Of a stretch of DNA of 64,000 nucleotides, positions 55,502 through 64,000 are shown piece after piece; positions within the stretch are counted from its first letter, which is position 1, and every line of letters begins with the position of its first letter. A program made the position numbers and the translations under genes. The stretch lies in contig CAIZLD010000031.1 in assembly GCA_903933715.1 (NCBI GenBank), positions 58,856 through 122,855 of the forward strand. The letters are read 5' to 3'. The notes beneath the pieces were generated by a model. That model did not search any database, was not told the origin of the DNA, and worked only from the letters and a program-made list of their open reading frames with translations. The DNA comes from an uncultured Spartobacteria bacterium (lineage in GTDB: Bacteria; Verrucomicrobiota; Verrucomicrobiia; Chthoniobacterales; Chthoniobacteraceae).

Positions 55502-56134
55502 CCCGAGTAATTTCGATCGACCCCTGTCAAAAATCCGAGAATTTTACCCCGGCACTCTTCCGAGCTGAAAAGCCAGAACCGGAACGTTGGGCGGGATGAG
55601 TGATGTCGCTATAAACGTTGTAGCGTGCAAGGTGCTAGCGATAGAACACCAGCATCGAGGGGTTTTTTAGAGGAGCGATTCCGTGCAGATTCACCCTTGG
55701 AACTTCGGAGCTTGTTCTCAAAATACTTCAACTAAATCAACCACGTTATGTGTGTGGCCGAGTGTTAGGGATATTTATAGTATAATGCAGCAGAATTTTT
55801 CCATGCATTGGTCGCGTTGGCGTAGGAGATTATTGGGGCTTTTGATTGCAATCGCTCTATGGCAATGGGGTATTTATTGCAGCTATACGTTGCTGTCGAT
55901 ACTCGCGAATGAATATTCGTATATTTATACCCCACGTTATAATTACCCCTCTGATTTATACTTCCTCCATGTGGCCTATCGCCCTCCCAGGCCAGCGCTC
56001 AAAGGGTATATTTCCCCGAAAGATTGGGGCCTCCTTTTTCAAAGAGATCGCGCGGAAAACGGGGGGCTGTGTCGACCTTGCGGATCTCTGGGGAAACGGG
56101 GTTCGGCGCCACTTGGGGTGTACGTTCTGGTTGG

Positions 56135-56570
56135 GGGCTCCGACGCCGGAGGCGCTCAGATACTTGGTCGGCACCGCCGCAGGTTTTCTATCTGCGCTCT
56201 ATCGGATTACTTCGTGACCGACCTGGTGTGTGTGTTTTTCACCATGCCCCTCTTGCAAAATTCTTCGCCATGAGCAGGATATTTGCTGCGGATAAAGTCG
56301 CCCCCAAATGAGTCCCTGGTCGCACCCCATGAAGATAGGGCTCCGACGCTGGAGACGCTCATACGTGGTCGGCACCGCCCCAGGCTTCCCGTCTGCGCTC
56401 CATCGGATTCTTCGTGATCAAAGACCTGGCCGGGCAGCCCATCCCTTGCCCGCCTTTTCCTTTATACCCCTCTTGCAAAATTTTTCGCCATTGAGCAGGA
56501 TGTTCACCGCCGAGAAAGTCGCGGGGTCCCCAAGGAGTCCTGCTGGTCGCAGCCCTTGGGCACCTTCCCG
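56135..56570. repeat. Imperfect tandem duplication, about 200-bp unit
   Basis: GGGCTCCGACGCCGGAGGCG (56135) recurs as GGGCTCCGACGCTGGAGACG (56338). GTCGGCACCGCC, TCTGCGCTC(T/C)ATCGGATT, CCCCTCTTGCAAAATT and TCGCCAT(T)GAGCAGGAT follow in both in the same order. The units are perhaps 75-80% alike with small indels. No gene is apparent in either. Confidence 0.75.
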
Positions 56571-56584
56571 GAAATAGAACCGAA

Positions 56585-56749
56585 ATGCCCAAATACGACC
56601 ACTTAACGAAAGACGAACTCGTCCGCCTCCTGGAAGCTCGCGACCGGCGGGACGCCACGCGTTTCGGTCTTGTGTGGGAAGCGAACGAGATCGACAGAGA
56701 CAAGGCGGTCAATTCGGACTTCGTGGCGCTCGACCTCGTCCCAGAATTG
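56585..56749 (+). pseudogene. Site-specific DNA methyltransferase, N-terminal fragment
   Basis: MPKYDHLTKDELVRLLEARD and then RRDATRFGLVWEANEIDRDK, with DFVALDLVPEL, is in my recollection the conserved opening of a large adenine-specific methyltransferase of the type III Mod class. Only about 55 residues remain; the frame then enters unrelated antisense sequence of the permease gene. All catalytic motifs are lost. It ends at the same break as the permease gene from the other side. Confidence 0.62.
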
Positions 56750-56768
56750 TGCATCAGAGCCCAGAGCC
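56750..56768. other. Sequence junction breaking two genes
   Basis: The methyltransferase fragment (plus strand) is good up to about 56749 and the permease (minus strand) from about 56768; between them AGAGCCCAGAGCCCAG is a short tandem. To the right the DNA is visibly more GC-rich and no longer has the repeats of the left part. It is a recombination, insertion or assembly breakpoint. Confidence 0.7.
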
Positions 56769-57920
56769 CAGACACAGATGCACCGGCGTCACCAGCAGGC
56801 CGCAGATCACCCCGCCGAAGCCGAGCACCTCATAGCCCAGATGCGCGTCGGCTCCTTCTCCCATGTAGATCTTCAACAACGGGAAGGTCATGGCGACGCT
56901 GGGCATGGTCACGCCAGTCACATAGCCAACCAGGAATGGCAAGCTGAACACCAGGACGGGGACGGGCATGTGCATGAGCCGCAAGTAGTCGGCAATGTCC
57001 GCCACCGCGCCCGCCGCATCCAAGTCGAGTTTGTACAGCAGTGCCCCCAAAATAAGCAAGGCGAAATCCCATTCCAGCGAGGATGCGAAAATGCGTCGCC
57101 ACTGTCCGCGCGGGACTCGGTGGAGTGCCAGGAAACCGAGGGTGGACGCCAGGATGCCGAGTGCCGCCGGCACGCCGAACCCGACGTAGAGCGTCGCCGT
57201 CAGGGCGATCGGCCAGAGCGCGTGCAGCAGGTTAGCCAGATGCTGGCGCAGGCGCTGTGGCGGGCCGAGCGTGGCGGGCGTCGCCGCTGCGGCCGGAAAC
57301 CCCCACACCAGCAGGAACAGCGTGCCGGCCAGCAGTCCGGTCACCGAGAGGACCAGGTTGTGCGCCAGCAGCCGCCCCGGCGATACCTGCAGCATCGCCT
57401 GGATCAGCGGCACCGAGGGGAAAAGCGGCCAGACGGTCTCCAGCTGGTGCCGGAAAAAGAAGTTGATGGACGCCTGCCGGACGCGAGCGATGCCGGTGTG
57501 GTCCCCGAGGTCGCGAACCATGGGCGCCGAGAGCATGATGCCGCCGGGCGTGGGGAGCATACCCATGATGAACGGGATGGTAGCCAGGGCAGCCCGACGA
57601 CTGCGGAAGAGGTGTTGCAGGGCGGTGGCCAGGCGCTTCGAAACGCCGGTCTCCTGCATGGCGGTGCCGAGTACGTTCACCAAGAGCACCAAACCGGTGA
57701 GGGTAACGAAGAGGAACGGGGTCGTCTCGCCGCTGGGTTTCTTCTGCCATTCGGCCAGAAGCGTGTCCCACCAGAGGCGGGGAGAGACGCCCAGCAACCA
57801 GGCCAGGCAGAGCGCCGACAGCAACATGGCGCAACCAATCTTCAGCCGTCGCTGGTGCAGCACGGTAAAGGTGGCCAGCGCCCCCGCCACACACAGCAAC
57901 GCATAGAGACCTGGATGCAT
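56754..57920 (-). CDS. DUF401-family membrane permease, 3' end cut off
   Basis: From the ATG at 57920 (MHPGLYALLCVAGALATFTV) it has 388 residues with about ten membrane helices. GMLPTPGGIMLSAPMVRDLG and FFFRHQLETVWPLFPSVPLI are characteristic of the DUF401 group within the ion-transporter superfamily; GYVTGVTMPSVAMTFPLL is the second half's counterpart. The C-terminus reads TPVHLCL and then GSGL stop, while relatives continue about 20-30 residues, so the 3' end has been lost at the junction. The substrate is unknown. Confidence 0.75.
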   Translation of the reverse strand: MHPGLYALLCVAGALATFTVLHQRRLKIGCAMLLSALCLAWLLGVSPRLWWDTLLAEWQKKPSGETTPFLFVTLTGLVLLVNVLGTAMQETGVSKRLATALQHLFRSRRAALATIPFIMGMLPTPGGIMLSAPMVRDLGDHTGIARVRQASINFFFRHQLETVWPLFPSVPLIQAMLQVSPGRLLAHNLVLSVTGLLAGTLFLLVWGFPAAAATPATLGPPQRLRQHLANLLHALWPIALTATLYVGFGVPAALGILASTLGFLALHRVPRGQWRRIFASSLEWDFALLILGALLYKLDLDAAGAVADIADYLRLMHMPVPVLVFSLPFLVGYVTGVTMPSVAMTFPLLKIYMGEGADAHLGYEVLGFGGVICGLLVTPVHLCLGSGL

Positions 57921-58030
57921 ATCACCCGGGCAGCCTGTTCGTACCGTCACCGATCAATGACTCTCGGCAGAAGCCAGACGCCACCGCCCGCTATGCCGCA
58001 CCGACCAACCCATTTCCCGGAGCGTCTCGT

Positions 58031-58810
58031 TCAGAATCCCAGGCTGCGCAGGAACTGGCGGTTGTCACGCACCACCGCCGCGATGTCCCGCCGCGGATGA
58101 TCTTCCTCGACCGCAATCCAGCCCGTGTAGCGCGCCGCCTCGAGCCCGCGCAGGCAGGCGCCGACGTCAAAGCCGCAATTCCCCTCCGACAGATCGCAGA
58201 ACCGGCTGGTCTTCCAGAACTCCGGCTGATGCCGGTCCCATCCCGCCTGCGGCTTCTCGGTCCAGAAGTTCTTGAGGTGAACGTGTCCGATCTGCTCGGG
58301 ATAGAGCCGCAGGACCTCCATGGGGTCGCAGTTGGCCGCCTGCAGATGGCCCGTGTCGTAAAGCAGCCACAGACTCGGCAGTCGCTGCAACACCCGCGCA
58401 CAGTCCGCCGTGGTTTCGAGAATGCAGCCGACGTGGATGTGATGGAAGGGCTTCTGCCCGTACTTCTCAAAGGCCGCGACATGGGGTTCAAGCGCCCGGC
58501 AGAGGCCGTCGAGCTCCTCATCCGAGGGCTCATGGCCCGGCTTGCGCCCGGCGGGTACCTCGGCGGCGTCGTTGCCCAATGTCGCGTTGAAGCGGGCCTT
58601 GACGAGAGGGTCCGGCGCGCCCACGTTGATCAGATGCAGCCCATACTCGGCCGCCAGGCTGGCCACCTCGACCAGATCCTCGCCGGAGGTGGCGCTGAAG
58701 CCCTCGACCCCGTCGTAGCCCGCCGACTTGACGATCTCCATGACGCGGCGACGGTCCTGCACGACCTCGCGCGGCCAGCCACACAGATGCGCAGCGATAC
58801 GGAATGCCAT
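58031..58810 (-). CDS. Sugar phosphate isomerase/epimerase (xylose isomerase-like TIM barrel)
   Basis: This 259-residue AP2-type TIM barrel (pfam01261-like) starts MAFRIAAHLCGWPREVVQDR with AGGAG upstream of the ATG. Metal-ligand-like positions are visible: HHIHVGCILETTADC (Glu), WLLYDTGHLQAANCDP (Asp, His), GHVHLKNFW (His) and a final Glu in WIAVEEDHPR. Members isomerise or dehydrate sugars and inosose. The next gene upstream is a URO-D family protein. Confidence 0.85.
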   Translation of the reverse strand: MAFRIAAHLCGWPREVVQDRRRVMEIVKSAGYDGVEGFSATSGEDLVEVASLAAEYGLHLINVGAPDPLVKARFNATLGNDAAEVPAGRKPGHEPSDEELDGLCRALEPHVAAFEKYGQKPFHHIHVGCILETTADCARVLQRLPSLWLLYDTGHLQAANCDPMEVLRLYPEQIGHVHLKNFWTEKPQAGWDRHQPEFWKTSRFCDLSEGNCGFDVGACLRGLEAARYTGWIAVEEDHPRRDIAAVVRDNRQFLRSLGF

Positions 58811-58861
58811 GGTGAGACGCCCTTTCTCCTGACGCGGTTTGGACTCTGGCCTTCGGCGCCG

Positions 58862-59959
58862 CTAAGGATACCTTGAGGCGGTCGGTCCGTCAAGCCGTTG
58901 GGAGTAGCGGCCGTACGTCCGGACCGTGTCGGCCATGGCCAGGACATTCGCCACGGAGGTTTCCTCCAGGATGGTGTCGTGGCTGGCCCCGGCGATGTAG
59001 CCGCCGCCCGGCATCATCAGGTCGAGCACGGCGCGCGTGTCGCGGGCCACGGAGTCCGGCGTGCCCTCAAGCAGAACCCGCTGCGAGTCAATGGCGCCGT
59101 TGAAGACCAGTTGCCGACCGAAACGTGCCTTGAGTGCCCGCAGGTCCATGCCGACGCAGCAGGGCTGGACCGCGTGGATGGCGTCCAGCCCGGCATCCAC
59201 CAGCGCGGGAAGCAGGGGCGCAAAGCCGCCACAACAGTGCATCTGGACCTTTAGCCCATAGCGGTGGCCCAGATCGATGAGACGCCGCAGATGGGGCAGC
59301 AAGAAGCGTTCGAAAAGCGCGGGTCCGAGCAGCGGTCCAGTCTGGCTGCCCAGATCGTTGCCGATGAAGAAGATGTCCATCAGGTCAGCCGCCTCGGCGA
59401 AGATTCGGCGACTGCTCTCCGCGTAGACGTCGACCAGGTGCTGCAGCAGCGCGTCCACCAAGAGCGGTGCGTCAAGCATGTGCAGACAGAGCGTCTCCAT
59501 GCCAAAAAGGTCGATGGCATCGTGCCAGAACGGCGACCAGTCACCGCCGAGTACCGCGTAGCGACCGCCCCAGGCCTGGGCCTCCTGGCGCAGACGCGAC
59601 ACGTCTACGCAGGCGGGATCCGGCCACGGGTAATCGTGTATCTCCTGCACGGTCGCGGCCGCCGCCAGCGGATGCGAGATGGGCTGGCCGTAGCCTAGGC
59701 CATGGCGGTCGACGCCAAACACGGTCCGGCTGCTGACCCCGGTCGGCAGGTCCAGCGGCGGCAGGCGGTAAGGCGCCTGCAGACGGCGGAAATCATCCCC
59801 CAGACGCAGTCGCAGCCCCTCGTCGTCAAGGCGCAGATCGCGGCGGGCCTTGGCCGCGAACTCCGCAGACATGCCAAACCAGAGCGGAACCCGGTCCGGT
59901 TCCTGGTGCGCAAAGACCGCCTGCACACGTTCCCGCGATGAATTCAGCGAGGGCGCCAT
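58862..59959 (-). CDS. Uroporphyrinogen decarboxylase (URO-D) family protein
   Basis: The ATG at 59959 (MAPSLNSSRERVQAVFAHQE) gives 365 residues. The TIM-barrel fold shows PDRVPLWFG near the start, GGDWSPFWHDAIDLFG, GNDLGSQTGPLLGPALFERF and VQMHCCGGFAPLLPALVDAG with the HCCG-type metal motif of corrinoid/thiol methyltransferases. True HemE lacks this HxCGG segment, so it is more likely a methyltransferase-type or sugar-linked URO-D paralogue, as are often found beside sugar isomerases. It starts 20 bp after the MscS-ParB gene. Confidence 0.82.
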   Translation of the reverse strand: MAPSLNSSRERVQAVFAHQEPDRVPLWFGMSAEFAAKARRDLRLDDEGLRLRLGDDFRRLQAPYRLPPLDLPTGVSSRTVFGVDRHGLGYGQPISHPLAAAATVQEIHDYPWPDPACVDVSRLRQEAQAWGGRYAVLGGDWSPFWHDAIDLFGMETLCLHMLDAPLLVDALLQHLVDVYAESSRRIFAEAADLMDIFFIGNDLGSQTGPLLGPALFERFLLPHLRRLIDLGHRYGLKVQMHCCGGFAPLLPALVDAGLDAIHAVQPCCVGMDLRALKARFGRQLVFNGAIDSQRVLLEGTPDSVARDTRAVLDLMMPGGGYIAGASHDTILEETSVANVLAMADTVRTYGRYSQRLDGPTASRYP

Positions 59960-59979
59960 GGAGGGTACTTCACGGGGGG

Positions 59980-61239
59980 TCAGACCACGGTAATCGGGCT
60001 TGCCAGCTCGCCCACGGGCTCCTGCTGGACCACGACCGGGACAATCTTCCAACCGAGCTTGCGGCAGGCCAGGAAGCGCTTGTGGCCCGCGATGACGCGG
60101 TAGCGGCCATCCGGGAGCGGGGTGACGATGATGGGCTGCAGCAGACCGCGCTCCTGGATGTTCTGCGCCAGCTTCACGGATTCAGCCTCGTACTCCGGCG
60201 TGTTGAGGAACTCCAGGCCTTCCTCGATGACGGCGCTGGCCGGGATTTCGACCATCTGCGTGTCCGAGGCGGGGAGATGGCCACGCATCATGCCATCGGT
60301 GCTCTTGCGGAACGAGTAGACGAAGGGGATGGCCCAATCGACCTTAGGATTGCGCTGCACGGCTTTGAAGATGTGTCGGACAATCTCATGGGTGATGCGG
60401 GGCCGGTCTTTGGCCATGGTCATGTAGCGCAGGCGCATGAGGATGCCGTAGTCCCACATGTCAGAGCGAATGTAGGGCTTGTCGCCGGTCTCCTTGATGA
60501 TGCTGGCGGTGACCGCGTAGGCGGCCTCCAGCATCACCTTCTCCGTCGCATCCCAGTCGGAGTCATAGGTGATGCGGATCACGACCTCGTCAAGGATGAA
60601 GGCCGCCTGGGCCTTCGGCGTGTAGTTGATGGCCACCTGGTTGAACAGCATGGCGTTGGGGATCAAAATGTCGCGGCCGATGGCCTCCTCGCTGCCGATC
60701 GAGCCGCCGACCTGGTCCATCACGGTGTACATCAGCCCCACGTGCTTGACGTCGCCCACCAGGCCAAGCGAGGAGAAGAAAACGCGGTCGCCGATGCGGA
60801 AAGGCCGCTTCAGCGTCACCAGAACCCAGGCGGCAATGCCGCTCACCGGCGCCTGCAACGACCAGCCCAGCAGCATTCCCGCAAAGCCTGCGGCAAGGGT
60901 GCCGATCGCCTGCAGCCGTCCCAGCGAGTAGACGAAAGCGCCAATGAGGATCAGGATGGCCATGACTTGCAGGAAGCCATTCAGCATCTTGATCTCGCCC
61001 GCGGGGCCCGCCCGGTGGCGGACTATGTAGATGACCGCCAGGGCGGCCAATTGCTCTCCCGCCAGCACCAGCAAGGCCAGACTCGCAAAATCGAGCAGGC
61101 TATGGCTGTCGCTGAGGCGCAGGTCGAACCCGCCCATGGCCTTCAGCGCATAGGCGGCGTACGCCAGAGCGCCGAAGATGCCGCACCAGATAGCCCGCCG
61201 GGCGGGAGAGTCCGGGATATGTACTGTCTTGTCTGCCAT
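59980..61239 (-). CDS. MscS-type mechanosensitive channel fused to a ParB-like domain
   Basis: This 419-residue protein has an N-terminal membrane part with four helices (residues about 15-120), of which the pore helix is LAAGFAGMLLGWSLQAPVSG, followed by the MscS beta domain (RPFRIGDRVFFSSLGLVGDV, GRDILIPNAMLFNQVAINYT). At about 345-410 a ParB/Srx-like domain is attached: ESVKLAQNIQERGLLQPIIV and PDGRYRVIAGHKRFLACRKL, which has the ParB-box GxRRxxA pattern in changed form (GHKRFLA). A channel joined to a nucleotide- or DNA-binding fold is rare. The link between the parts is continuous without frameshift. Confidence 0.85.
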   Translation of the reverse strand: MADKTVHIPDSPARRAIWCGIFGALAYAAYALKAMGGFDLRLSDSHSLLDFASLALLVLAGEQLAALAVIYIVRHRAGPAGEIKMLNGFLQVMAILILIGAFVYSLGRLQAIGTLAAGFAGMLLGWSLQAPVSGIAAWVLVTLKRPFRIGDRVFFSSLGLVGDVKHVGLMYTVMDQVGGSIGSEEAIGRDILIPNAMLFNQVAINYTPKAQAAFILDEVVIRITYDSDWDATEKVMLEAAYAVTASIIKETGDKPYIRSDMWDYGILMRLRYMTMAKDRPRITHEIVRHIFKAVQRNPKVDWAIPFVYSFRKSTDGMMRGHLPASDTQMVEIPASAVIEEGLEFLNTPEYEAESVKLAQNIQERGLLQPIIVTPLPDGRYRVIAGHKRFLACRKLGWKIVPVVVQQEPVGELASPITVV

Positions 61240-61478
61240 CGCTGCATTCTCTTCGTTTGCCCAGCCGACTCCATCTCGGCGCCTTACGGCCCCGTCGGGA
61301 TGCGCGCGAACCGGGCCGGGCGGCGGTTCGACTTGAGCGCGGTGGTAACATAGCTCATGGCTGGGAACTGTGCCGACTGCGGCCAGATGGAAATGCCAGG
61401 GTTTGCACTCAGGATCGCGTGCGGTACAGTCGGGCGCACCGTGCGGGGAGGACCCCGGCGGGCAGCAGGGTGTCGCTC

Positions 61479-63833
61479 ATGCCGTGCGCAGCACAGTTTT
61501 CCCACCGTATTCTTATCCTGCGTCTGTCGCCGTTGCCCGACGTCGCCGCCTCGGCGTCGCACCTGTTTCTGGCCGACTGCGTGCAGCGCGCCCTGCCTGG
61601 GGCGGTGGTGTCATTCGCCTTTCTGCCGCCGCCGAGAGGGCCCAGCGTCTTGGCCGCGGTTGACCTAGTGCTGGTCTCCAACGCCTTCGTGCTTGAGGCC
61701 ATTAACCTGCCGTGGCTGCTGGCTGAGGCCGGGCTGGCGCCCTGGGCCGGCGAGCGCCCCGCGGACTTCCCAGCCATCGTGCTGGGCGGCTCCAATGCCC
61801 TGGCGGCACAGTGCCTGGTCCGCCCCGATGGCGAGGCGGTGCCGGATGCCTTCTTTTTCGGCGAGGGGGAGACGGCCCTGGAGGTGTTTCTGCGCGCCTG
61901 GGCGGCGGCGGTGGGCCTGCCGAAGCGTGAGCGTCTCCTGGCGGCGGCGGCGGTCGCGGACGGGTTCTGGGTCAGCGGCGCCTGGCCGACGACGCCGGTG
62001 CGACAGGCCGTCTTCCGCGGCGAGCTGCCGTTGCCGTCCTTCTACCCGCTGCTTGACACCGAGGCCGCCGACAGCGTGCGTCTGCAGGCCAGCTATGGCT
62101 GTCCGGCCTTCTGTTCGTTCTGTTTTGAGGGCCTGGAGCGCAAGCCCTACCGCGAGCTGCCGTTTGACACGCTCATGGCCCGCGCCCGCCGGTTAAAGCG
62201 GCTCAGCGGCGCACGGGCGGTGGAGTTGGACGCCTTCAATCTGAACTCGCACACCGACCTGGCGGCACTGGTGGCGGCACTTGCCCACCTCTATGAGCGG
62301 GTCGGCTTCAAGAGCCAGCGGGTCGACGTACTCGCCGCGGCGCCGACCTTGTTGGAGCTTGAATTGGCGGCTGGCAAACGCTCGTTCACCCTCGGCATCG
62401 AGGGCATCAGCGTCCGTTTGCGCGCCCGCCTCAACAAGAGCCTCGAAGACTCGGCGATCGAGCAGGTTCTGCGGCGGCTGCTGGCCGAACGAGTGCGCGA
62501 GATTAAGCTGTTCTACCTGGCCACCGGCGACGAGACCGCCGCCGACCTGGCCGAGTTCGACGCCTTCTGTCGCCGCCTGGCGGGCTGGGCAGCCGGGACG
62601 GCGAGGGCCACGCGCATCATGTACAGCTTTGGGCGTCTGGTGCGGATGCCCAACACGCCTCTGCGTTATGACCGTCTGCACCTGGAGCGGGCCGCCTGGG
62701 ACACTCTGACGACACGCCTGGAACACAGCTGCGAAGCGCACGGCTTTGAGTGCCGCTTGGCCTGGTCCTGGGACGAGTACCGGGTCACGCAGCTCCTGGC
62801 CGCAGCCGATTACCGGGTGGCGCCGCTGGTGGTGGCGCTGGCGCGCGCGGGTTTCCATTATGATGGCCGCCTGCCGCCCACCTATGCGGACCGTCTCGGC
62901 AACGCCCTGGCCGCCGCGGGGCTCTGGACCGCGGCGAGTGTCGCGCCCAAGCCCCGCACCCACGAGTTCCCTTTTGCCTTTGTGCGGACCCCGGTCACGC
63001 CCGACTTTCTCTACGCGCAATATGAAGCCACCCTCGCGGCGTCTGATCGCGGCTACTGCCTGGGGGACGCCTGCCAAGGCTGCGGGGCCTGCTCGACCCC
63101 GGCGGAGCGCGCTGGCCTGACCACTCACCCACGGGCGCCGCAGGTGCCCAGGACGGCGGTCGCCAAGGTCGGCGAGCTGACCCGGGCCAAGCAGCGCTTG
63201 CCGGCGGTGTACCGTCGGGTCCGGCTCAGTGCGGAGTTCGCGGGACGGGGACCGGCGTGGGTGTCGGCGAGGCTGTTACAGGCTTACCTGGCGGCACGTC
63301 CGGAGGAGGTGGAGAACGTGCTGAGCATCGACGAGTGGCTGTTCACCGGCACCGCGGCGGCGCGTGCGCGCTTTCCGCAGCCCGCGGGCCTGACCGTGGT
63401 GGCGCTGCGCGCCTGGCGGCCCGAGGCGATTCCCGAGCGCCTTGACGGCGGCGACGCAGCCGCCGTCACCTGGCTGGGCGCCATCGAAGCCTGTGAAACG
63501 GGCGGCTTCGCGGCGGCGAGCTGGCATCTCGCGGTGGCCGGCGCGCTGGGCCCCGTCGCGGCAGTGACCGAGGCCTGGCTGCGGGCGGCGCACCTGGCCT
63601 TCACCTTAAGGCGCGACGGCGCCGCGAGCCGCTTCGAGTTGGCCCCCGCGGCGCGGCGCAAGCGCATCGTCTCAGCGCTGAGTTGCCGTCCCACGGCAGC
63701 CGGGGTGGAGCTCGAACTCGCCCTCCATCCCAAGGCCGATCTGCGGGCCCTGATCACGGCGCTCGAACGCGCCTGCGGCCCGGTAGTGGCCACCTGCCTG
63801 GACTGGACCCCGCCCCCGGACCAGCCCGCCTAG
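61479..63833 (+). CDS. B12-binding-domain radical SAM protein
   Basis: The ATG at 61479 (MPCAAQFSHRILILRLSPLP) gives 784 residues; the frame is open upstream but overlaps the divergent MscS promoter side. Residues 1-150 look like a cobalamin-binding Rossmann domain (DLVLVSNAFVLEAINLPWLL, AIVLGGSNAL). The radical SAM cluster is C208xxxC212xxC215 in ASYGCPAFCSFCFEG. CLGDACQGCGACS near residue 530 may bind a second cluster. The C-terminal 200 residues resemble DUF2344. Such proteins (the TIGR03960-type) occur in many anaerobes, with role unknown. Confidence 0.85.
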   Translation: MPCAAQFSHRILILRLSPLPDVAASASHLFLADCVQRALPGAVVSFAFLPPPRGPSVLAAVDLVLVSNAFVLEAINLPWLLAEAGLAPWAGERPADFPAIVLGGSNALAAQCLVRPDGEAVPDAFFFGEGETALEVFLRAWAAAVGLPKRERLLAAAAVADGFWVSGAWPTTPVRQAVFRGELPLPSFYPLLDTEAADSVRLQASYGCPAFCSFCFEGLERKPYRELPFDTLMARARRLKRLSGARAVELDAFNLNSHTDLAALVAALAHLYERVGFKSQRVDVLAAAPTLLELELAAGKRSFTLGIEGISVRLRARLNKSLEDSAIEQVLRRLLAERVREIKLFYLATGDETAADLAEFDAFCRRLAGWAAGTARATRIMYSFGRLVRMPNTPLRYDRLHLERAAWDTLTTRLEHSCEAHGFECRLAWSWDEYRVTQLLAAADYRVAPLVVALARAGFHYDGRLPPTYADRLGNALAAAGLWTAASVAPKPRTHEFPFAFVRTPVTPDFLYAQYEATLAASDRGYCLGDACQGCGACSTPAERAGLTTHPRAPQVPRTAVAKVGELTRAKQRLPAVYRRVRLSAEFAGRGPAWVSARLLQAYLAARPEEVENVLSIDEWLFTGTAAARARFPQPAGLTVVALRAWRPEAIPERLDGGDAAAVTWLGAIEACETGGFAAASWHLAVAGALGPVAAVTEAWLRAAHLAFTLRRDGAASRFELAPAARRKRIVSALSCRPTAAGVELELALHPKADLRALITALERACGPVVATCLDWTPPPDQPA

Positions 63834-64000
63834 GCAGCGGGCTGAAAGCTGTCCCTGAGCGTCTCTTCCGCCCGCAGGGCGCGCAGGTCGGCGGGCCGTC
63901 ATGCCCGAGGGCAGGACTTCCGCCGTCTCCCGTCTGGCGCCCGGCGGATTAGGACGGTCGAGCCGACCGCTGCTCCACGCCTGGCGCCCGTCTGGCGCGA

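Larger units (their letters stand above)
55421..56584. other. 1164-bp stretch without a credible gene
   Basis: It contains two 16-bp direct repeats (55465-55501), an AT-rich tract, and a roughly 200-bp tandem duplication (56135 onward). A frame at 55683-56273 has one plausible membrane helix (RRLLGLLIAIALWQWGIYCS) but its 3' half runs through the duplicated DNA and lacks any family likeness, so I leave it unannotated. The tract may be the outer end of the Tn7-like remnant plus decayed sequence. Confidence 0.45.

Noticed and set aside
55191..55568. A 125-codon plus-strand frame
   Set aside because: It is antisense to the TnsB-like relic and then enters AT-rich repeat DNA.
55683..56273. A 196-codon plus-strand gene with one membrane helix
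   Set aside because: Its 3' part runs into the tandem duplication and it has no homology I can see; start and codon use are unconvincing.
56670..61353. Long plus-strand frames over the permease (476 codons) and MscS-ParB gene (471 codons)
   Set aside because: Both are shadows of better-supported minus-strand genes in GC-rich DNA.

Overview
The window reads as a bacterial chromosome segment in three parts. From 1 to about 27.95 kb it is ordinary housekeeping sequence. The tandem NDK-like protein, membrane pyrophosphatase, long-form IspH, BlaI/M56 pair and dense palindromic intergenic repeats suggest a Verrucomicrobiota (PVC group) genome. That placement is inference, since no rRNA is present.

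Core region (0.2-27.7 kb): a RapA-type SNF2 ATPase, cysK, a pterin dehydratase, murI, a LysR regulator divergent from yggS, a tandem NDK-domain protein, an aspartate aminotransferase, a periplasmic thioredoxin-like protein, transketolase coupled to a Sel1-repeat protein, ispH, two coupled CNNM/CorC membrane proteins, a lipoprotein, xseA, hppA, panE, a TolC-like channel coupled to a YfiH-type protein, and a PagL-like deacylase. A 295-337 bp repeat with terminal inverted repeats occurs three times, each time between two convergent genes. Other palindromic repeat families fill several of the remaining gaps.

Accessory region (27.95-56.75 kb) begins just after tRNA-Ser(GGA). It opens with transposon-end-like repeat arrays and a BlaI repressor/M56 antirepressor operon, in which the sensor protease is fused to carboxypeptidase-regulatory-like repeats and a cysteine-less TlpA-like domain. 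A three-gene ABC-three-component (ABC-3C) conflict system follows, then a DUF429 protein, then a papain-fold (C39-like) protein with a small partner. Converging on these is a five-gene operon: OGG-type DNA glycosylase, Gly-rich small protein, PfkB kinase fused to nucleoside deoxyribosyltransferase, QueC-like synthetase and SagB-like nitroreductase. It has a divergent HTH regulator and a palindromic operator. This nucleobase-chemistry operon is the best candidate for an undescribed (probably defence) system. The rest of the island holds a decayed IS66 element, a truncated phosphoesterase, an intact IS21-family element with a 6-bp target duplication that splits a two-gene operon, several orphan genes, Tn7-like TnsA/TnsB remnants and a truncated DNA methyltransferase.

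Right region (56.75-64 kb) is visibly more GC-rich and has none of the repeats: a DUF401-type permease cut at its 3' end, a sugar phosphate isomerase, a URO-D family protein, an MscS channel fused to a ParB-like domain, and a large radical SAM protein. The methyltransferase and the permease are both broken at the same point near 56.75 kb, so this is a rearrangement or horizontal insertion breakpoint, or an assembly chimera.
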